The notes beneath the pieces are model-generated. The model did no database searches. It was not told the origin of the DNA and worked only from the letters and a program-made list of their open reading frames with translations. A stretch of DNA of 64,000 nucleotides from Roseibium sp. (lineage in GTDB: Bacteria > Pseudomonadota > Alphaproteobacteria > Rhizobiales > Stappiaceae). Of this stretch, positions 60,898-64,000 are shown piece by piece (position 1 is the stretch's first letter; every line of letters begins with the position of its first letter). The translations under genes and the position numbers were made by a program. The DNA lies in assembly GCA_017643925.1 (NCBI GenBank), contig JAEPML010000001.1:434001-498000 (forward strand), given 5' to 3'.

Positions 60898-62655
60898 TCA
60901 CTTCTTGGGGACGAAATAGAACTCCCGGCGCAGCGCCGAATTGTGCCAGGGAGATTGCTCACCCCGCGTGGTTTCATAGACCTCGGCCTTGACCCGCTTC
61001 ATCATGATCTCGATTTCGAGATCCGGTGTCTCGATATGATTGAGGAGCGCCTTGGTGAAGGGGCTGTTGTCGGTATCCCCGTCGAGCGCAACGTCGCCAG
61101 GGGCCGTTGCAAACCCGATCAGGATGTTGCCGCCTCCGGCTTCGGGCGCCGCAAGACCTCGCGAAGCGAAGGATTGCCGGCTCTTGCCAAGTGTTCGGTG
61201 GAACCGGCGGGAAAGCGGATTGTCCCGGCAGGCATCAAGCAGCGCAATCGACAGCCGGCCCGGGGCGTTCATGTAGTTGAGGATGGTTCCGAGCTCGACC
61301 GTTTCAAAATCGATAGCGGTGGAATCCTCGAATTTGGCATCAATGGGAATCAGGTAGTTTTTGCCGCCAACCTGCATGGCATGACCTGCGTAGAAGAAAA
61401 GCGCGACATCCGCATCTGAGATGTTCTGGACAAAGGAGCGGACTGTCATGTCCATGGCCGCCTTGCTCTGATCAAGGCCGAGCAGAACCGTGAACCCAAG
61501 TCTTTTCAACGTATCTGTCAGGTCGGTGGCGTCGTTTTTCGGATTGTCCAGTGGTGTCGTGTGTTCGTAGGCGGAGTTGCCGATGATGAGTGCCACGCGC
61601 TTGCCGTTGGGCAAGTTACTGACCAGTTTGTCCAGAGCATCGTTCTCGACAGGGACGGTTTCGGGGCCGACGACGGGAATGTCCGTCACGACCTTGTTCG
61701 TTTCCGGAGCCTTGAGATAGCGGCCGTGTGCCCACCCGCGCATCCCGTTTGGCAGTTCGATCTCGACCCAGGCATCCTGTTGCGCAAGCATCTGCACCTG
61801 TGTGCCTTCCAGCATGCGGGCAATTTCCGGGTGGCTGGTTCCGGCACCTGTGCGGACGGAGAGAAAAGTGTCGCCGCTCTGCGCCAGGTTGCCGACAACA
61901 GCCTGCCTCGGCGGGGAGATGGTGCGCTTGGTGACAACGGGAGGAGATACCACTGGTGGTGCGGTAGCGGGCGGTCTCGACACGATCGGCGTGTTAGCTG
62001 GCAAGGATGCGATATAACGGCTGTGTGCCCAGCCCGTGCGGCCGGTGGTCAAGGTTACATTGAGCCAGGACCCGCTGCGACCGAGGATCGTCAGGCGCGT
62101 ATTGGGGCCCATGCGGGCGATTTCCTGATAGCGCGTTCCAGGTCCGGTGCGCAGGGACAGGTAATTGTCACCGCGCGGATCTAGACCGGTCACATAGCCT
62201 TGCGCAGCGGGACGCCCGGCGCCGCCATCGATCCGGGTCGCCGCAAAGAGGGAGGGCGAGGCGCCTCCGGTAATGCCGGTGGCCGACCAGACAACATATT
62301 GAAATCTCTGCCCGTTGTGGAAATAGCTGTCACCTGGAATCGCGCCTGAGGAAATCAGCTGGCTGCGATAGGAATTGCCTGCGGGCTGGTTCATCCAGCC
62401 GATCGTGACGGCGTAATATCCATTGTTCGACTGGAACACCGTCGTCTTGGGGTAGCGGCTTGCATACCCTTGCGCGATCGCAACCGCTTCATGAGCCTGC
62501 GAACGGCTGGCTATGACCAACCAGCCACCATTTCCGCCCGGCATGACGGCCGCGCGGGTTTCCATGAGGCTCAGGATGCTGAACAGGCAAAAGAGGCTTG
62601 TCAGCAGGGCGTATGAACGAAATGTCCGGCCGGCAATTGAAACGCCTGATGTCAT
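60898..62655 (-). CDS. Secreted caspase-like peptidase (C14) with SPOR-like and two SH3 domains
   Basis: A 585-residue exported protein. Signal peptide about 1-36 (ends M-E-T-R-A-A). An N-terminal SPOR-like module (about 42-125, W-L-V-I-A-S-R-S to Y-A-V-T-I-G-W) could bind denuded peptidoglycan. Two bacterial SH3 domains follow (D-N-Y-L-S-L-R-T-G-P-G-T and D-T-F-L-S-V-R-T-G-A-G-T). The C-terminal caspase-fold domain, about 345-560, has the His in F-F-Y-A-G-H-A-M-Q and the Cys in L-L-D-A-C-R-D-N-P, so the dyad is intact. The role is unknown; similar proteins are frequent in Rhizobiales. ATG 62655 has GGGAG upstream. A frame from 62766 lacks a good start. Confidence 0.88.
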   Translation of the reverse strand: MTSGVSIAGRTFRSYALLTSLFCLFSILSLMETRAAVMPGGNGGWLVIASRSQAHEAVAIAQGYASRYPKTTVFQSNNGYYAVTIGWMNQPAGNSYRSQLISSGAIPGDSYFHNGQRFQYVVWSATGITGGASPSLFAATRIDGGAGRPAAQGYVTGLDPRGDNYLSLRTGPGTRYQEIARMGPNTRLTILGRSGSWLNVTLTTGRTGWAHSRYIASLPANTPIVSRPPATAPPVVSPPVVTKRTISPPRQAVVGNLAQSGDTFLSVRTGAGTSHPEIARMLEGTQVQMLAQQDAWVEIELPNGMRGWAHGRYLKAPETNKVVTDIPVVGPETVPVENDALDKLVSNLPNGKRVALIIGNSAYEHTTPLDNPKNDATDLTDTLKRLGFTVLLGLDQSKAAMDMTVRSFVQNISDADVALFFYAGHAMQVGGKNYLIPIDAKFEDSTAIDFETVELGTILNYMNAPGRLSIALLDACRDNPLSRRFHRTLGKSRQSFASRGLAAPEAGGGNILIGFATAPGDVALDGDTDNSPFTKALLNHIETPDLEIEIMMKRVKAEVYETTRGEQSPWHNSALRREFYFVPKK

Positions 62656-62837
62656 GCAGTCAACTCCCAATTCGGGCGACGACCGGGCTGCGGTTGTTGT
62701 TGCGCGCGCAGCCCGGCCTGTCAGCGATACTCCGGAGAGTATGCCACGGCCAAATGCACATTTCATGGGTCTGCATCACACAATGGCGACTGACCGGCTG
62801 AATGGCATTTGGCGCGGAGAGCCGTGCTCCGGGTGCC

Positions 62838-63269
62838 CTAGTCCAGGCGTCTCATCTTGAGATGGGGCTCCCCGTTGGAGGTCTTCTTGAGCGCGACACC
62901 GTCCTCCCCAATCACGCAAGTCACGCGGTTGCGGTGGTTGGAGAAGCTCTCGAAGGTGACCACGTCCACGGGAGCATCGAATTGAAGCGTGACCCGCAAA
63001 TGGCGGGAATCGCCCAGTCTCGACAGTCCCCTGATTTCACCGTTGAAGACCTGTCCCATATAGACCCCGGTCACCCGGTCACCGAGCGCAAATTGCTGTT
63101 GTGAACGCAGGGACGCGGCGGCACAGGCCGTGTTCCAGTCTCGAAAGCCGTATTGGGCGGACAACAACTCAAGGGACTGGCTGTGAGAGACGGATTGCCC
63201 CTTTGCAGACAGTGCGGCGCGAAGCCGTTTGGCCTGGGCCTTGAGTTCCGAAACGCTTGGAAGCGTCAT
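62838..63269 (-). CDS. Glyoxalase-superfamily-associated (Glyoxalase_8-like) protein
   Basis: A 143-residue protein. Residues 8-50 match a helical segment (L-K-A-Q-A-K-R-L-R-A-A-L-S and S-H-S-Q-S-L-E-L-L-S-A-Q-Y-G and F-R-D-W-N-T) known as a toxin-antitoxin- or glyoxalase-linked module (Glyoxalase_8). The rest is beta-rich with G-D-R-V-T-G-V-Y-M-G-Q-V. Function unknown. ATG 63269 has GGAAAGG upstream, preferred over a frame from 63332. Confidence 0.75.
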   Translation of the reverse strand: MTLPSVSELKAQAKRLRAALSAKGQSVSHSQSLELLSAQYGFRDWNTACAAASLRSQQQFALGDRVTGVYMGQVFNGEIRGLSRLGDSRHLRVTLQFDAPVDVVTFESFSNHRNRVTCVIGEDGVALKKTSNGEPHLKMRRLD

Positions 63270-63464
63270 TTTGATACCTTTCCAAGAAAGGCAGGCGTTT
63301 GAAATGGGGTCCGCATTGCCATCTGCCTGCACATCCTTGTGAAGGTCGATAGTAGTCGCAATTCAAGCTGCGAGAGGGATTCACCAGGGCAAAGCGCCAG
63401 CGGACGGCAGGTTCCCTCAACCGGGCGCAAGGCATAGGCCGATCGCGGGCTTCTGTCAACGAAA

Positions 63465-63490
63465 CAAAAAGAAAGCCGCGTGCGCGGCTT
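63465..63490 (-). terminator. Intrinsic terminator of dnaA
   Basis: On the minus strand AAGCCGCG/CGCGGCTT stem (63473-63480 with 63483-63490) followed by TTTCTTTTTG. It is about 110 bases after the dnaA stop codon; other GC hairpins (for example TCGGGG/CCCCGA near 63579-63596) lie between. Confidence 0.65.
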
Positions 63491-63602
63491 CAAGGAGAGG
63501 GAGGTAAGATGAAACCCGGGCGGCGAAATTACCGCCGGGAGCCAGATGCGAGAGCGGGCGTGCCCGCTGCCGCAGGGTGTCGGGGTGGGGCCCCGAAACA
63601 GA

Positions 63603-64000
63603 TCAGGTGTGGATCAGGCGCTTCAGGAGTTCGATCTCCTGGGCAAGTACCTTGTCCTTCTTCACCATGCCTTCGATCTTGCGCACGGCATGAAGGACAG
63701 TGGTGTGGTCCCGGTTGCCGAAGCGGCGTCCGATTTCCGGCAGCGAACGTCCGGTCACGACCTTGGCGATATACATCGCGATCTGGCGCGGACGCACCAG
63801 CGTGCGGGCCCGGCAGGACGACAGAAGATCGGCCTTGGTGACGCTGTAATGCTTGCAAACAACCTGCTGGATTTCCTCCACCTTGATGGAGCGCGGTTCG
63901 CCAATGCGGACCAGATCATGCAGGGTCTTTTCCGCCAGTTCCATGGTCACCGGCTGCTTGGTGAGCTGGTTGTGGGCGAACAGACGATTGAGGGCACCTT
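63603..64000 (-). CDS. dnaA: Chromosomal replication initiator DnaA, C-terminal part (gene runs off the right edge)
   Basis: The window holds about the last 131 codons; the frame stays open through base 64000 ([13 protein letters not shown]) so the ATG at 63950 is internal. Domain IV, the DNA-binding part, is complete: [19 protein letters not shown] and [19 protein letters not shown], the DnaA signature. It binds DnaA boxes to start chromosome replication. In alphaproteobacteria dnaA is not necessarily at the origin, so no oriC is claimed. Confidence 0.96.
   Translation of the reverse strand, partial: GALNRLFAHNQLTKQPVTMELAEKTLHDLVRIGEPRSIKVEEIQQVVCKHYSVTKADLLSSCRARTLVRPRQIAMYIAKVVTGRSLPEIGRRFGNRDHTTVLHAVRKIEGMVKKDKVLAQEIELLKRLIHT

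Noticed and set aside
63493-63602. Origin of replication next to dnaA
   Set aside because: The short space after dnaA holds hairpins but no cluster of DnaA boxes (TTATCCACA-like) or AT-rich unwinding element.

Overview
The window reads as chromosomal DNA of an alphaproteobacterium of the Hyphomicrobiales/Rhizobiales type, most like a marine Stappiaceae (Roseibium/Labrenzia/Stappia). The clues are the NadQ-type NAD regulator with a nadABC operon, betaine-lipid genes btaAB behind a Pho box, ETF-QO beside a family-4-like uracil-DNA glycosylase, a TIGR02301-type protein, glyQ/glyS, DnaA domain IV at the right edge, high GC with AT-rich promoters, and frequent GTG/TTG starts. The genus is inferred from gene content, not proven. 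I see no rRNA, tRNA, CRISPR array, prophage or insertion sequence.

Layout: 1-3.3 kb holds a chorismate mutase, a PQQ-type sugar dehydrogenase and an RhlE-like helicase. 3.3-4.45 kb is the longest gene-free stretch, AT-rich, bounded by two intrinsic terminators that belong to no visible gene. 4.4-9.8 kb holds ETF-QO, uracil-DNA glycosylase, a PilZ protein and an S49 peptidase. 9.8-19.6 kb holds a MATE pump and a GNAT enzyme, then glyQ and glyS separated by lemA, a DUF2207 membrane protein and a GGDEF-EAL enzyme. 19.7-29.3 kb holds an MFS permease, nadABC, a GlxA-type regulator, a SleB-type wall hydrolase and the NadQ-like repressor. 29.4-36.6 kb holds a phosphatase, an HD hydrolase, YgfZ, a dihydroorotase-like enzyme, an L,D-transpeptidase and btaAB.

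36.7-45.3 kb is the accessory part: a tightly packed minus-strand operon of large exported proteins of unknown function, followed by small exported or membrane proteins (discoidin-like, Gly/Asp-tailed, YARHG, a W-rich family). The first gene of the operon is broken twice: an amber codon at 42151-42153 lies in frame with about 350 further codons, and a G6 tract at 41152-41157 then needs one extra base to restore the frame. The ancestral product was about 854 residues: Sel1-type repeat, three related beta-sandwich domains ending in a G-x-YE(I/V)RL signature, and a peptidoglycan-binding domain. This is the best candidate for an undescribed envelope system.

45.5-50.8 kb is a GntR-controlled tripartite tricarboxylate transporter (tctC-B-A) with an MmgE/PrpD enzyme; the same TGTTGACAGTT box precedes gntR and tctC. 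50.8-64 kb holds exporters (GAP, LysE), a metallo-beta-lactamase-fold hydrolase divergent from a winged-helix/TPR membrane sensor, DUF3179, Nudix, SRAP and methyltransferase genes, a secreted caspase-like protein, and the 3' part of dnaA.

Genes that work together: NadQ probably represses nadABC through a palindrome at 21273-21291; PhoB probably drives btaAB; the FCD-GntR probably controls its own gene and the transporter; LemA and DUF2207 form a typical pair.
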